Source: a virus
IMG/VR virus record: IMGVR_UViG_3300041407_000075
Span: 26,163-90,162 of that record
Reading direction: 5' to 3' (one strand)
Length of the DNA stretch: 64,000 nt
The notes beneath the pieces were generated by a model. It was not told where the DNA came from. It did no database searches and worked only from the letters and a program-made list of their open reading frames with translations. Made by a program: the position numbers and the translations under genes. This document shows, piece by piece, positions 31,860 through 39,630 of this stretch; position 1 is the first letter of the stretch; each line of letters opens with the position of its first letter.

Positions 31860-32024
31860 ATGAATTATGAAGAAAAGCCCATCATCATCCCTTTCCTTAA
31901 AGTGATCAATGGTATTCAATTAGTGATGTGGGACTACTCAGAGCGTGCTGAGATCTATGAGCAGTTTATTATGATGAGCGAGGACTATGCTGAGTACACG
32001 CCAGTCCGATTCGAAGCTTTGTGA
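31860..32024 (+). CDS. hypothetical protein, 54 aa
   Basis: ATG after CCAGGAGCAGACACC. Acidic C-terminus (EQFIMMSEDYAEYTPVRFEA). Unknown. First product of the 31805 promoter. Confidence 0.65.
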   Translation: MNYEEKPIIIPFLKVINGIQLVMWDYSERAEIYEQFIMMSEDYAEYTPVRFEAL

Positions 32025-32081
32025 GAATGGATGGATACAGGCAAAGCCTGAATATCCTGTTAGGTTTGAGAAGCTTTAATT

Positions 32082-32107
32082 AATTACGCTCGGAGTATAA
32101 TAGAGAT
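32082..32107 (+). repeat. 26-bp repeat, copy 1 (inverted copy at 34051)
   Basis: AATTACGCTCGGAGTATAAT followed by AGAGAT. The same 26 bp with one mismatch is on the minus strand at 34051-34076. Here the GGAG serves as ribosome site for the 32106 gene. Confidence 0.8.
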
Positions 32108-32294
32108 GACTAATAAAGAATTTGACACTTGGTTTTCTTCATTGACTGACACAGATAAACTGAAGATACTCAGTGAGCAGTGTCAAAGTATCACTTCGAT
32201 GAAAGGAGACACTTATGTGACTTTCGGTTGCAAATGGAACTTAGATTCATTCATTTATCAAGTGATGTATGAGGAGAAAACAGGAAGAGAGTAA
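32106..32294 (+). CDS. hypothetical protein, 62 aa, last gene of the rightward block
   Basis: ATG 10 nt after GGAG. Small alpha/beta ORF (FDTWFSSLTDTDKLKILSEQ). Unknown. A strong terminator follows. Confidence 0.65.
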   Translation: MTNKEFDTWFSSLTDTDKLKILSEQCQSITSMKGDTYVTFGCKWNLDSFIYQVMYEEKTGRE

Positions 32295-32337
32295 GATATG
32301 CACTAATGCATAAATAATCAATCTAGCAGGGAATTAT

Positions 32338-32363
32338 AAGCCACTCAAATGAGTGGCTTAATG
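32338..32363 (+). terminator. rho-independent terminator ending the rightward block
   Basis: AAGCCACTC AAAT GAGTGGCTT, a perfect 9-bp stem followed by AATGTTAT. Weak T-run, but placed at the end of the plus-strand genes facing the convergent minus-strand block. Confidence 0.7.
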
Positions 32364-32993
32364 TTATCAAGAGTATTAATACAACACCTTCCAAGTATCC
32401 TTTCTGTTGATACTAACAAATCCCCTCAAAGCCTTGTCCAATCTAGTCTTAATGACTACACAAACTACACTCATTAGTCTACTTTCTAGGCATGTACAGT
32501 ATTATCTAAGTAGTCTCATATGTTAAGCCTGATACCATTTCCCTCCAACTTTCCTCCTGCACCAATTCCTTTCCACCCATCCTAACCACCATCTCTTAGC
32601 AATTTATTGCGTATCCTTTCACACAATCCTCATAATACATTGACATAAGCTAGTGAAGTGTGCTAGTTGTGCAACATAGATTATTATGGTTGACATATGT
32701 GGTCTGTTCAGGGTGACTAGGTGTTTAGAGTAGTTGCTCCATTGAACATAACGTTAAAATCTATGCACACCAAGCAAGCTATCTTGTTACATCCACCTGT
32801 CAGAGTTTATGTCAAGGGTAATATCTTCAGAGGTATTGACCAGATGATTGGGCAGGTAGTTGGCATGATCTTTGTTGCAATATTTTGTTATTTAAGAATG
32901 ATTCGTATTGGGTGAGTCCTTAAGGCGTTAAGCTAATCTGATACCGCGCCAGTGTTTTCAAGGCTTTCAGACCTATTCCATATTTTCTTACAG
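32364..32993. other. 630-nt convergent intergenic region
   Basis: No gene I can support. Two TTGACATA motifs occur (near 32,640 and 32,690). An ORF at 32721-32915 (64 aa, GTG start, hydrophobic middle) has only a weak site and is left unannotated. No repeat or tRNA was found. Confidence 0.5.
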
Positions 32994-33018
32994 ACAAAAG
33001 AAACCCTCCGAAGAGGGC
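32994..33018 (-). terminator. rho-independent terminator ending the leftward block
   Basis: On the minus strand CCCTC TTCG GAGGG, then TTTCTTTTG: a classic UUCG-loop terminator after the 33040 gene. Confidence 0.88.
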
Positions 33019-33039
33019 TGTAGTTAATTTTACAGGGGA

Positions 33040-34032
33040 TTAGATATTTCTCACACCACCATGTTCTTCAAAGATATGAATCACAGGTTCTAAATTTGAG
33101 GGGAAGGTAGTCTCAGTATACCCATCAGGCATTTCCTCTTTAGTGATTACCTTTGTAGTTAGGTTATTCAGACAATACCTTTCAGCATCTCTACAGTCTT
33201 TAACTGTTGGATAAGTCCAGACACCATAATTTATAACATCATAAATTGATAGCTGGTTCTGACGTTTAATCCTTTCAGTTGATAGATTTGCAATACCAAA
33301 CTTAATAGCAACTACATCTTCTTTATCCATTAGAAGATTAATATAGGTTTCTTGTTGTCTATTACCACTACAAGCACAAGACCTAACACCCTTATACAAA
33401 CCCACTAAATGTCCTTCACCTAATTCACCACAGTCAGGACAATCCATGTACCAGTATTTCTTATGTCCGTGTTTATCAACTCTTTCACTTCTGGTAAATA
33501 CTGTACCATCAGCATAACATCCAGTGTCCATAAACATTTTAATCATTACAGAGTCATCTTTTCTTTTGTAGTCTCCCATCCTCAAAGCAAAGCATCCCGC
33601 ACAACCTTTGTATCCACCTTTGATAAGAAAGAAACTGATTGTCATAGAAAAGAAATCTCCGTGGTCTGGACACTCCGCTACCACTTTAGTTTTGTTGGCT
33701 GTAGTGAAATCACCATGCCAACCTTTAAAGATTAAACCTCTTTCCACACAAGCTCTATTAACCCTTACTACATACTGCTCTTTAGACCAATTGCACTTAT
33801 CTGTACATCCGCATGGAATACAACCTCTGTTTAGATGGCCTTTACTCATTGCAAACAACCCCTCACCAAATAGTTCAGGGTCTTCTTTGCATACAGAGCA
33901 CTCTACAATATACTTCTTATCGTTAGCATACTTACCATTCCAGCCTACAACCGTTAAGTTTCCAAATACTGTTCCTTCAAACCCATCATATTTCATTACC
34001 CCATCTTCAATCAAGTCTTTCAAACTAGCCAT
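33040..34032 (-). CDS. mobile endonuclease-like protein with zinc repeats and GIY-YIG-like C-terminus
   Basis: 330 aa. Start at ATG 34030-34032 (a GTG lies 6 nt upstream). Three Cys-rich modules (CSVCKEDPE...CIPCGC; CPDHGDFF...CAGC; CPDCGELGEG...CACSG) resemble the repeated zinc modules of phage homing proteins. The last ~90 residues (ETYINLL, then AIKFGIANLSTERIKRQNQL) resemble a GIY-YIG-type nuclease. It is inserted between the 34075 gene and the block end, next to a copy of the 26-bp repeat. Confidence 0.7.
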   Translation of the reverse strand: MASLKDLIEDGVMKYDGFEGTVFGNLTVVGWNGKYANDKKYIVECSVCKEDPELFGEGLFAMSKGHLNRGCIPCGCTDKCNWSKEQYVVRVNRACVERGLIFKGWHGDFTTANKTKVVAECPDHGDFFSMTISFFLIKGGYKGCAGCFALRMGDYKRKDDSVMIKMFMDTGCYADGTVFTRSERVDKHGHKKYWYMDCPDCGELGEGHLVGLYKGVRSCACSGNRQQETYINLLMDKEDVVAIKFGIANLSTERIKRQNQLSIYDVINYGVWTYPTVKDCRDAERYCLNNLTTKVITKEEMPDGYTETTFPSNLEPVIHIFEEHGGVRNI

Positions 34033-34050
34033 ACGCACTCAACTTAAATT

Positions 34051-34076
34051 ATCTCTATTATACTCCGACCGTAATT
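34051..34076 (-). repeat. 26-bp repeat, copy 2 (inverted relative to 32082)
   Basis: The minus strand reads AATTACGGTCGGAGTATAAT then AGAGAT, one mismatch from the copy at 32082. It overlaps the stop of the 34075 gene and precedes the mobile gene, possibly a relic of the insertion site. Confidence 0.8.
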
Positions 34077-34608
34077 ACTTACTTCGAAACGCCTGTACAG
34101 CCAACCCATACTCCAGATATTTCCCCTCATCTCTCAGTGCTAATATTTCAGATGGTAGTTCTGTCATTGGTGGGGAATGTAACTTACTCTGTCGTCCTTG
34201 GTAGTAGTCCCTAATAAACTCTCTTTCCACTTCTGTGTTCTCCTTCTCTTCATCAGATATTTTACTTTCATATTCTTGTATTCGATGTCTGATTCCATCA
34301 AGTGCAAATCTAACAGTTTGGGCTAATCGCCTAGCTTGTCTGTCACTCATCTCATATGCAACTTCTCTTGTCTTTACAAGCTCAGAAGTAATTGAATTCA
34401 ACATGAGGCACTTAAACACCAACTTAGGGCTGATATTAACTTGCCCATTGGAAGTACCTGCAACAATGTATACGGCAGCCATAACGGCATCCTCTACAAA
34501 GGCAGGCATCTTTTGTTTGGTTCCCGTATTGAGGGATTCTTTCCAACGGTGTTCTATCAGCCATTCAGCTACAATTACGTTATCCGTTACCTTTGGTAGT
34601 CGTGCCAT
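34075..34608 (-). CDS. hypothetical protein, 177 aa
   Basis: Helical, starting MARLPKVTDNVIVAEWLIEH. A central helical stretch (EMSDRQARRLAQTVRFALDG) could bind nucleic acid. Unknown. AGGAAACTA precedes the ATG. Confidence 0.7.
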   Translation of the reverse strand: MARLPKVTDNVIVAEWLIEHRWKESLNTGTKQKMPAFVEDAVMAAVYIVAGTSNGQVNISPKLVFKCLMLNSITSELVKTREVAYEMSDRQARRLAQTVRFALDGIRHRIQEYESKISDEEKENTEVEREFIRDYYQGRQSKLHSPPMTELPSEILALRDEGKYLEYGLAVQAFRSK

Positions 34609-34762
34609 TAGTTTCCTGTTCTAGTTTAAGTTTATCCAACACTCTGTCTAATCCATCATAATCTTTTTCCAAACCTCTGAACTGTTGATCTAGGAAGTCT
34701 TCGAACAAAGCAATTTCTTTTGTATTACACTCATTAGACGTAATCTCTCCCTCAGAAGTCAC
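34580..34762 (-). CDS. hypothetical acidic protein, 60 aa
   Basis: GTG start after TAGGAATAAAAT. Helical (LFEDFLDQQFRGLEKDYDGL). Overlaps the next gene by 29 nt. Unknown. Confidence 0.6.
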   Translation of the reverse strand: MTSEGEITSNECNTKEIALFEDFLDQQFRGLEKDYDGLDRVLDKLKLEQETNGTTTKGNG

Positions 34763-34771
34763 ATTTTATTC

Positions 34772-34972
34772 CTATTTATTTTCATTAGCCGACGAACGGG
34801 CAATCTTCAAGCTAATAATCTCCGCTCTCATTTCCTTAATCATCTTACTCTGATATTCAGAAAGCTTTAGAGCATCCTGTAGCATCAGTCCGAGTTGTCT
34901 TTGTTCTCCACGTCCTAAATTCTTACGACCAATTGCTTTATTGATTAGGGCTGTTGTTTCTAATGTAATCAT
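34772..34972 (-). CDS. helical protein, 66 aa
   Basis: Predicted coiled coil (LQDALKLSEYQSKMIKEMRA) with a basic N-terminus. Overlaps the upstream gene by ATGA. Unknown. Confidence 0.65.
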   Translation of the reverse strand: MITLETTALINKAIGRKNLGRGEQRQLGLMLQDALKLSEYQSKMIKEMRAEIISLKIARSSANENK

Positions 34973-35133
34973 TTACTCCACCCCACATCAATAAACAGAA
35001 ACCCCTCTTCAACAGAGTGCTCTTCGTGATACTTTATAGCATCTTCCACGTTATCAAATACCTTCACCACATCCCAACGTTCATCATCGTAATCTTTTCT
35101 ATAACAATGTGTCACCATATATCGAACGTCCAT
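34969..35133 (-). CDS. hypothetical protein, 54 aa
   Basis: GGAGGATAAGG precedes the ATG at 35131-35133. Small alpha/beta ORF (DDERWDVVKVFDNVEDAIKY), typical of short phage proteins. Unknown. Confidence 0.65.
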   Translation of the reverse strand: MDVRYMVTHCYRKDYDDERWDVVKVFDNVEDAIKYHEEHSVEEGFLFIDVGWSK

Positions 35134-35179
35134 CACACCTTATCCTCCCAATTTTGACTCATAGTCAAGCACCCAACTA

Positions 35180-35323
35180 TCATAAGCCTCTACAGGACTT
35201 GTCCCCACTCCACATGCAAGCCACACAGCAGGCCTCATCAGATACCCAGTCCTCTGGTTCATTCTCAATAGGAATTTCACAGACATAAAGTCCTTCTGGT
35301 GTTTTAAGGATTAATGGTTTCAC
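35180..35323 (-). CDS. Cys-containing small protein, 47 aa
   Basis: GTG start overlapping the nuclease stop (TAGTGA). Contains ACCVACMWSGDKSC near its end. Unknown. Confidence 0.55.
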   Translation of the reverse strand: MKPLILKTPEGLYVCEIPIENEPEDWVSDEACCVACMWSGDKSCRGL

Positions 35324-35823
35324 TATACAACCTCCTTCACAGGAACACCATCATAAATCTCCTTGAAATGCCCCCGTATAACCATACGCCTACAAGCTGA
35401 ATACATATAATCACACTCAGCTTGTTTGTTACCAGTAAAAGGTTTATCACCAAACCAACCCGTGTTAGTTGGGAATCCAAACACTTTACTCACCCTCTTT
35501 CCATCAGTCTCTAACAATCCCCATCCAGCAGGAAGCTCTTCAACCCGAATAAGCCCTGTAGGTGTTAGAAAGAATCTCCAATCACCCATACCTAATAGTG
35601 GATCAACTCTAAACTTCTTACGCTTGTCTACTAAGAAGTCTGAACGAGATGTCTTACACTCAATAAGGCAGGACACTCCACTTCTAAATCCAAGACAATC
35701 AGGTTGTTCACCAGTGTTAGTGTAGGCTTTGAATTTATCATGGAACACAACACCGAATGCATTCTTAACTAAGAATTTCTCAGCTAACAGACACAGGTTG
35801 TCGTGTGTAAGGAGTTCGGTCAT
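35323..35823 (-). CDS. PD-(D/E)XK nuclease-fold protein (MmcB-like)
   Basis: 166 aa. The core motif is EQPDCLGFRSG ... CLIECKTSRSDFL, i.e. PD-x(n)-ExK with a beta-strand between, followed by DKRKKFRVDP. This matches small restriction-nuclease-like proteins related to MmcB. Likely a DNA-processing or host-DNA-degrading nuclease. Behind the motif is a WRFFLTPTGLIRVEELPAGW strand pair, usual for this group. Confidence 0.75.
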   Translation of the reverse strand: MTELLTHDNLCLLAEKFLVKNAFGVVFHDKFKAYTNTGEQPDCLGFRSGVSCLIECKTSRSDFLVDKRKKFRVDPLLGMGDWRFFLTPTGLIRVEELPAGWGLLETDGKRVSKVFGFPTNTGWFGDKPFTGNKQAECDYMYSACRRMVIRGHFKEIYDGVPVKEVV

Positions 35824-35987
35824 TCCTCTTCTTCCTTATCATCAATATCTTCCATAAACGCCCTCAACACTCTCTTTTGATGTTCTGGTGAAAGATATTT
35901 AGGCAATAGTTCTACTTTTAGTTCTTCCTTGAGTGCTTTCAATTCCTTATCAATATTCTTCATACGATCTTCAATTGTTTGGTTCAT
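35820..35987 (-). CDS. helical protein, 55 aa
   Basis: ATG 35985-35987 with GGGGGAAG ahead is chosen over the longer frame to 36038. Charged coiled-coil-like (DRMKNIDKELKALKEELKVE). Overlaps the nuclease start by ATGA. Unknown. Confidence 0.6.
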   Translation of the reverse strand: MNQTIEDRMKNIDKELKALKEELKVELLPKYLSPEHQKRVLRAFMEDIDDKEEEE

Positions 35988-36285
35988 ATTTAACTTCCCC
36001 CAGAATTCTATCATATTTGTCCACAATATTAGGGTCATACCAATCTATGCTATTTGGATCACTTTGCGTACAGGATTTACATTTAAGAATCTTATCTCCA
36101 AACCTCACAACACTGCCTTCAGGGTATACTGTCATAGCATCCCAGTAAGGATATTTGGCTTTCTGATTCTCTTTCAATTCCTTCAGGCACATCTTACCAT
36201 ACCTTACACTGTCGATAGGTGTGGATTCTTTATTACACTTATTCTTCTCCCTAGCCCCACATGAGCAGCGTTCAGGGTTTGTCAT
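35971..36285 (-). CDS. Cys-rich protein with RCSCGAREKNKC motif, 104 aa
   Basis: The N-terminal Cys cluster (RCSCGAREKNKC) is repeated almost exactly in the 37098 gene. The middle holds CKSCTQSDPNSIDW, a second Cys pair, so zinc binding is likely. Unknown. Confidence 0.7.
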   Translation of the reverse strand: MTNPERCSCGAREKNKCNKESTPIDSVRYGKMCLKELKENQKAKYPYWDAMTVYPEGSVVRFGDKILKCKSCTQSDPNSIDWYDPNIVDKYDRILGEVKYEPNN

Positions 36286-36446
36286 GATTTGATCACATCC
36301 TTCTTAAGTTTCATACATTTAGTGCAACGATGTACAGATGTCATATAAATAATATACTTACCACGACTGTCCATAGTGTCAAACTTAGTAAGAAACTGAT
36401 ACTCGTGTTCACAACCGTAGAACCAGCGCTTTAACCAAAGATACAT
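36282..36446 (-). CDS. zinc-binding small protein, 54 aa
   Basis: C-x-H near the N-terminus (YGCEHEYQF) and a C-terminal HRCTKCMKLKK suggest one zinc site. Short phage proteins of this shape are common. Overlaps the next gene by 4 nt. Confidence 0.65.
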   Translation of the reverse strand: MYLWLKRWFYGCEHEYQFLTKFDTMDSRGKYIIYMTSVHRCTKCMKLKKDVIKS

Positions 36447-36599
36447 TTAATCTTCCTCCAAGTTAATCCATTCACACCAACCACCCGTCTTAATATCCGT
36501 AAGTCTATACCAAATACTGCCATCATCAAGGATTGTGGTCTGGATGTCAATGGTAATAGTTGAGATATTTCGTTTAGGGAATTGCAGAATGTTAGTCAT
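36447..36599 (-). CDS. hypothetical protein, 50 aa
   Basis: Beta-rich (ISTITIDIQTTILDDGSIWY). Ends immediately before the next gene. Unknown. Confidence 0.6.
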   Translation of the reverse strand: MTNILQFPKRNISTITIDIQTTILDDGSIWYRLTDIKTGGWCEWINLEED

Positions 36600-36820
36600 C
36601 TAGGCCACTCCGTACACATCATTCGATTCTTCATAAGACTCTTCTCCAACAGCTTCTGATCTTCACTCATAAACAACTCATCAAACCAATTAAGTTTCTT
36701 CTGTGGGTGTGGGTAAGGGATTGACATACTTGTGTACCAATCCACAAGCTCCCATTCGTTCACCCGTGTGTAACCTCTCAGTGCCCTCCTGGGCGGTGGT
36801 TTAGGTGGTTCTAGTTTCAT
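36596..36820 (-). CDS. Pro/Arg-rich N-terminus protein, 74 aa
   Basis: Starts MKLEPPKPPPRRALRGYTRV, then aromatic and acidic. The Pro-rich start may bind a partner domain. Unknown. Overlaps both neighbours slightly. Confidence 0.65.
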   Translation of the reverse strand: MKLEPPKPPPRRALRGYTRVNEWELVDWYTSMSIPYPHPQKKLNWFDELFMSEDQKLLEKSLMKNRMMCTEWPR

Positions 36821-37101
36821 TAAGGTTTCCTCGGTGGTGCAGGAGGCGCTTTAGGACGACTCTTGACAAACCACTCTTTAACTTTAGTGTTAACATCCCC
36901 TTTAGAAGAGCAGCAATCCCCACAAGAATACATCCAAGGACGATCTACTTGCATCTGAAACCTAAATCCATTTTCGCGTCTAAAGTCTTTCTTACAAAAG
37001 AAGCATTCTTTCCAGAAGAACAGTCCGTAGTGATTGTAGATGTCATTACCAACTACATTTGAATAACCATAGTTAGTATTAGGGTCTTTTTCACGTTTCA
37101 T
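36820..37101 (-). CDS. zinc-finger-like protein with Pro-rich tail, 93 aa
   Basis: Two Cys pairs (CFFCKKD; CGDCCS) and a C-terminal APPAPPRKP tail that resembles the Pro-rich start of the next gene's product. Unknown. Confidence 0.65.
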   Translation of the reverse strand: MKREKDPNTNYGYSNVVGNDIYNHYGLFFWKECFFCKKDFRRENGFRFQMQVDRPWMYSCGDCCSSKGDVNTKVKEWFVKSRPKAPPAPPRKP

Positions 37102-37247
37102 CTCTTCTCTCCATTAACAACACCGTTGCGTATCCCAATATCTTCCATACCTCCCTTCAAACACATCTTCCCCGTATTGTGTTCGCTCTCCTTGCTACAC
37201 TTATTCTTCTCCCTAGCCCCACATGAGCAGCGTTCTTCTATATTCAT
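37098..37247 (-). CDS. Cys-rich small protein, paralogue of the 35971 gene start, 49 aa
   Basis: MNIEERCSCGAREKNKCSKE is nearly identical to the start of the 35971 product. The underlying DNA (about 37 bp) is also identical at 36,235-36,272 and 37,198-37,235, indicating recent duplication or gene conversion. ATGA overlaps on both sides. Confidence 0.6.
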   Translation of the reverse strand: MNIEERCSCGAREKNKCSKESEHNTGKMCLKGGMEDIGIRNGVVNGEKR

Positions 37248-37648
37248 CGTTTCCCCACCTCATGTAGTCCATCACACATATACTGAATAGAGGCTAGAGT
37301 TTCTACCACAGAGTTATAATCTTCCTTACATTGACAATCATCATAACAGCAACTGTGAGTTTCTGAATACCAGAATACACCACCAACATCCACTGCATTG
37401 TATTTATCAGCTTGTAAATATGCAGCCACTTCCTCCCAACTTTTGAAATCACTCCTATTAATCTTCTCCATCGTCTTCGTTATACCAATCTTTTTGAACA
37501 TCTCGGAGTCACATGAATTTATGATGTTGTATTCTTGGGTTGAGTGTTGAAGACCAATCGCATTAACTTCATCTGGTGTCATATCCCGAAATTTTTCAAA
37601 AGTTTTATCAATAGCCCTACTGAGTTTATCAGAAATGTTGAACAACAT
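37244..37648 (-). CDS. hypothetical protein with Cys-rich segment, 134 aa
   Basis: Helical N-terminal half, then HSCCYDDCQCKED with four Cys near residue 97. No family recognised. Confidence 0.65.
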   Translation of the reverse strand: MLFNISDKLSRAIDKTFEKFRDMTPDEVNAIGLQHSTQEYNIINSCDSEMFKKIGITKTMEKINRSDFKSWEEVAAYLQADKYNAVDVGGVFWYSETHSCCYDDCQCKEDYNSVVETLASIQYMCDGLHEVGKR

Positions 37649-37649
37649 T

Positions 37650-37880
37650 TTATTCCTCCAATATAAGTTCTACAATTGCCGTGGCTTCAGATAGTGTGTC
37701 CATGGCAACCCAATCTTCTTTGTCTCCAGCACCCATCTTATAACACATCCACAGATATTCAACCCTGTACAGTGCATCTTTAACACCTGCATTATATTCT
37801 TCTGTGTCCTTGTATGGGCTAGGTTCTTTATCCGTAGAGAATTGCCACAAATCCTTAACTCTCTGCTTTACCTCATCCAT
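37650..37880 (-). CDS. hypothetical protein, 76 aa
   Basis: Helical and acidic (MDEVKQRVKDLWQFSTDKEP). Overlaps the macro-like gene by 13 nt. Unknown. Confidence 0.6.
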   Translation of the reverse strand: MDEVKQRVKDLWQFSTDKEPSPYKDTEEYNAGVKDALYRVEYLWMCYKMGAGDKEDWVAMDTLSEATAIVELILEE

Positions 37881-38266
37881 ACCTTCTCTCCATTAACTAT
37901 ACCAAAATGTTCCCACAGAATACCACACATCATCTCATAAGCAACAGGAGATTTCTCTTTCATCTTAGCCCTTCCTGTTCCAATGCCGTCTTCAGGGAAT
38001 ACAATCACTTTGTCCTGACCAAGCTTCCACAGTTCACGTAGAGATACCTTTACAGCTTCAAGTTCATCTGGTTTGTCACTAAAGAATGCCCAATCATCCC
38101 AAGAGGGATATCGTTTAGTTGGAATACCAAAGGCGTTAGGCTCATCTCTGATGATTGCTTGACCACCTTTGCCGAAGTGCTTTAGGTTATCTCCGTAGAC
38201 CCATATCTTTTCTGGATAACGTCTACACATTGGAGGTGAAAGTATTTTAGCGTATTCAATTATCAT
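37868..38266 (-). CDS. macro-domain-like phage protein (ADP-ribose-related fold, predicted)
   Basis: 132 aa. KIWVYGDNLKHFGKGGQAII, then EPNAFGIPTKRYPS, then VIVFPEDGIGTGRAKMKE follow the layout I associate with a stand-alone phage family of macro-like fold: GDN, a Gly-rich loop and a second Gly loop around the ligand pocket. Related folds bind or hydrolyse ADP-ribose derivatives, so a role in countering NAD-based host defences or reversing ADP-ribosylation is plausible but inferred. It is directly downstream of phaZ with no gap. Confidence 0.6.
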   Translation of the reverse strand: MIIEYAKILSPPMCRRYPEKIWVYGDNLKHFGKGGQAIIRDEPNAFGIPTKRYPSWDDWAFFSDKPDELEAVKVSLRELWKLGQDKVIVFPEDGIGTGRAKMKEKSPVAYEMMCGILWEHFGIVNGEKVWMR

Positions 38267-39106
38267 TTAACCCTCCAAAAACTTAGTAACAATTGGAACA
38301 ACCCCCTCCAAACTCGTAAGAAGGAAGAGATGACCTTCGCCCTCAAACACATACATCTCAGAATTAGGGATTAGCTTCGCTAATATTTTCATATTCCGCA
38401 AGTCTATCAGAGGATCATCATCACCAGCAAGGACTAATGTTGGTTGTTTAATACTGTGCAAATACCACAACGATGACCACCACATCAAAGCTCCTTGCTG
38501 ATAGGCATAACCCAACTGACTGTGTTTAAACTCTCCCTTACTCTGTGACATACGCGAAGCATGCTCAACAGCCAGTTCTTTGTTTCCCCTAAAATGGCCC
38601 CCATAGATATCTGCTGCAATCGAAGCTGCGTAGTTGCTATCTGTATAGCGTTTAGGCGAGGACATCAAACTAAGCACTTTCATACTTGGTGGTATGGCTG
38701 TAACACCGGCACAAGTCGCTGCAAGGATTAGTTTCTTACAACGATTTGGATACCGGTAAGCAAATTCCTGACTGGTGAATCCTCCCCACGATAGTCCTAG
38801 TACAAATACTTGCCCGTAGTTCAAAAAGTCCAGCATTTCTGAGATTGTTCTACACAGGCCACTAAAACGATATGGGAACAGAGGTGTAGAACTGCCAGCA
38901 ACTCCCGGGTAATCGAATGTAATGATTTCTAAGTCTGGTTGTGCAAGGTGCATAGCCTCAACAAAGGGAAATAACAGTTCTAGCGATGCACCTATGCCTG
39001 TACAAAGCAGAAGAGGAACACTGTTCGCTTTTCCCAGCTTAATAGATACACGAAGGGTCTGATTGCCGTTCATTGTTATTGTTCTAGTATTCATTTGAAT
39101 GGCCAT
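38267..39106 (-). CDS. phaZ: PHA depolymerase (alpha/beta hydrolase, PhaZ-like)
   Basis: 279 aa, about the length of Pseudomonas PhaZ (283 aa as I recall). It tracks that protein end to end: GIGASLELLFPFVEAM, FDYPGVAGSSTPLFPYRFSG, the nucleophile elbow GLSWGG (Ser106), RYPNRCKKLILAATCAGV, IYGGHFRGNKELAVEHASR, QPTLVLAGDDDPLI (acid ~229-231) and GEGHLFLLTS (His259). No signal peptide, so it acts in the cytoplasm on stored medium-chain PHA granules, releasing 3-hydroxyalkanoic acids. Phage lipases of other families lack these blocks. It overlaps the upstream gene by 16 nt. Probably host-derived. Confidence 0.9.
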   Translation of the reverse strand: MAIQMNTRTITMNGNQTLRVSIKLGKANSVPLLLCTGIGASLELLFPFVEAMHLAQPDLEIITFDYPGVAGSSTPLFPYRFSGLCRTISEMLDFLNYGQVFVLGLSWGGFTSQEFAYRYPNRCKKLILAATCAGVTAIPPSMKVLSLMSSPKRYTDSNYAASIAADIYGGHFRGNKELAVEHASRMSQSKGEFKHSQLGYAYQQGALMWWSSLWYLHSIKQPTLVLAGDDDPLIDLRNMKILAKLIPNSEMYVFEGEGHLFLLTSLEGVVPIVTKFLEG

Positions 39107-39282
39107 TTATAAACAATCCTCTCTAAGTCAATAATCCTATTATCCAAATATTCAATCATCTGCTGTTGGTCGTAAATACTGCCAACCAAAGATTTAATTA
39201 TATCATCACCATTTCTCTTATCTGTCCATATACATCCATTAGTTGCACATATGTAGTTGTGTATAAACTCTTCTCTAGTCAT
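39091..39282 (-). CDS. hypothetical protein, 63 aa
   Basis: Small mixed protein (EFIHNYICATNGCIWTDKRN, helical end). It overlaps phaZ by 16 nt, so the two are co-translated. Unknown. Confidence 0.65.
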   Translation of the reverse strand: MTREEFIHNYICATNGCIWTDKRNGDDIIKSLVGSIYDQQQMIEYLDNRIIDLERIVYKWPFK

Positions 39283-39460
39283 GCATTCTCCCCTCTAAAA
39301 ACTCTTCCAATATCTCACTAACATTCACAAACCGATAGTTTACATACTGACTAGCAGCAAATTCATCTGGAAAGCACACCACACAAGATTTGTGCTCATC
39401 TGACAAGAACCGGATGAAGTCTTTGATCACTTCTCTGTCATGGGAGTATTCTTTGGTCAT
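39275..39460 (-). CDS. hypothetical protein, 61 aa
   Basis: Start at ATG 39458-39460, which has AAGGAACTGAA ahead and overlaps the previous stop. The longer frame to 39511 lacks a site. Alpha/beta (SCVVCFPDEFAASQYVNYRF). Unknown. Confidence 0.65.
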   Translation of the reverse strand: MTKEYSHDREVIKDFIRFLSDEHKSCVVCFPDEFAASQYVNYRFVNVSEILEEFLEGRMHD

Positions 39461-39630
39461 TTCAGTTCCTTCCACATCAAATAAGAGGAGAAAGGTATAC
39501 TCACAATCCACAAAAGAGAGAATGATATGCTCCTTACAAAGTCAACCTTAACTTTACATCTGTATGAATCTAATACTTCGTGGTAAAACATCACCAAACT
39601 AATGGCTAAATAAACTATAAGAATTGTCAT
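39457..39630 (-). CDS. small membrane protein, two TM segments
   Basis: 57 aa. Hydrophobic at ~2-19 (ILIVYLAISLVMFYHEV) and ~35-52 (SFSLLWIVSIPFSSYLM). ATGA overlaps on both sides. Unknown. Confidence 0.6.
   Translation of the reverse strand: MTILIVYLAISLVMFYHEVLDSYRCKVKVDFVRSISFSLLWIVSIPFSSYLMWKELK

Noticed and set aside
32721-32915. 64-aa ORF with hydrophobic middle in the convergent gap
   Set aside because: Weak ribosome site, low coding character and a position between two convergent terminators. Left unannotated.
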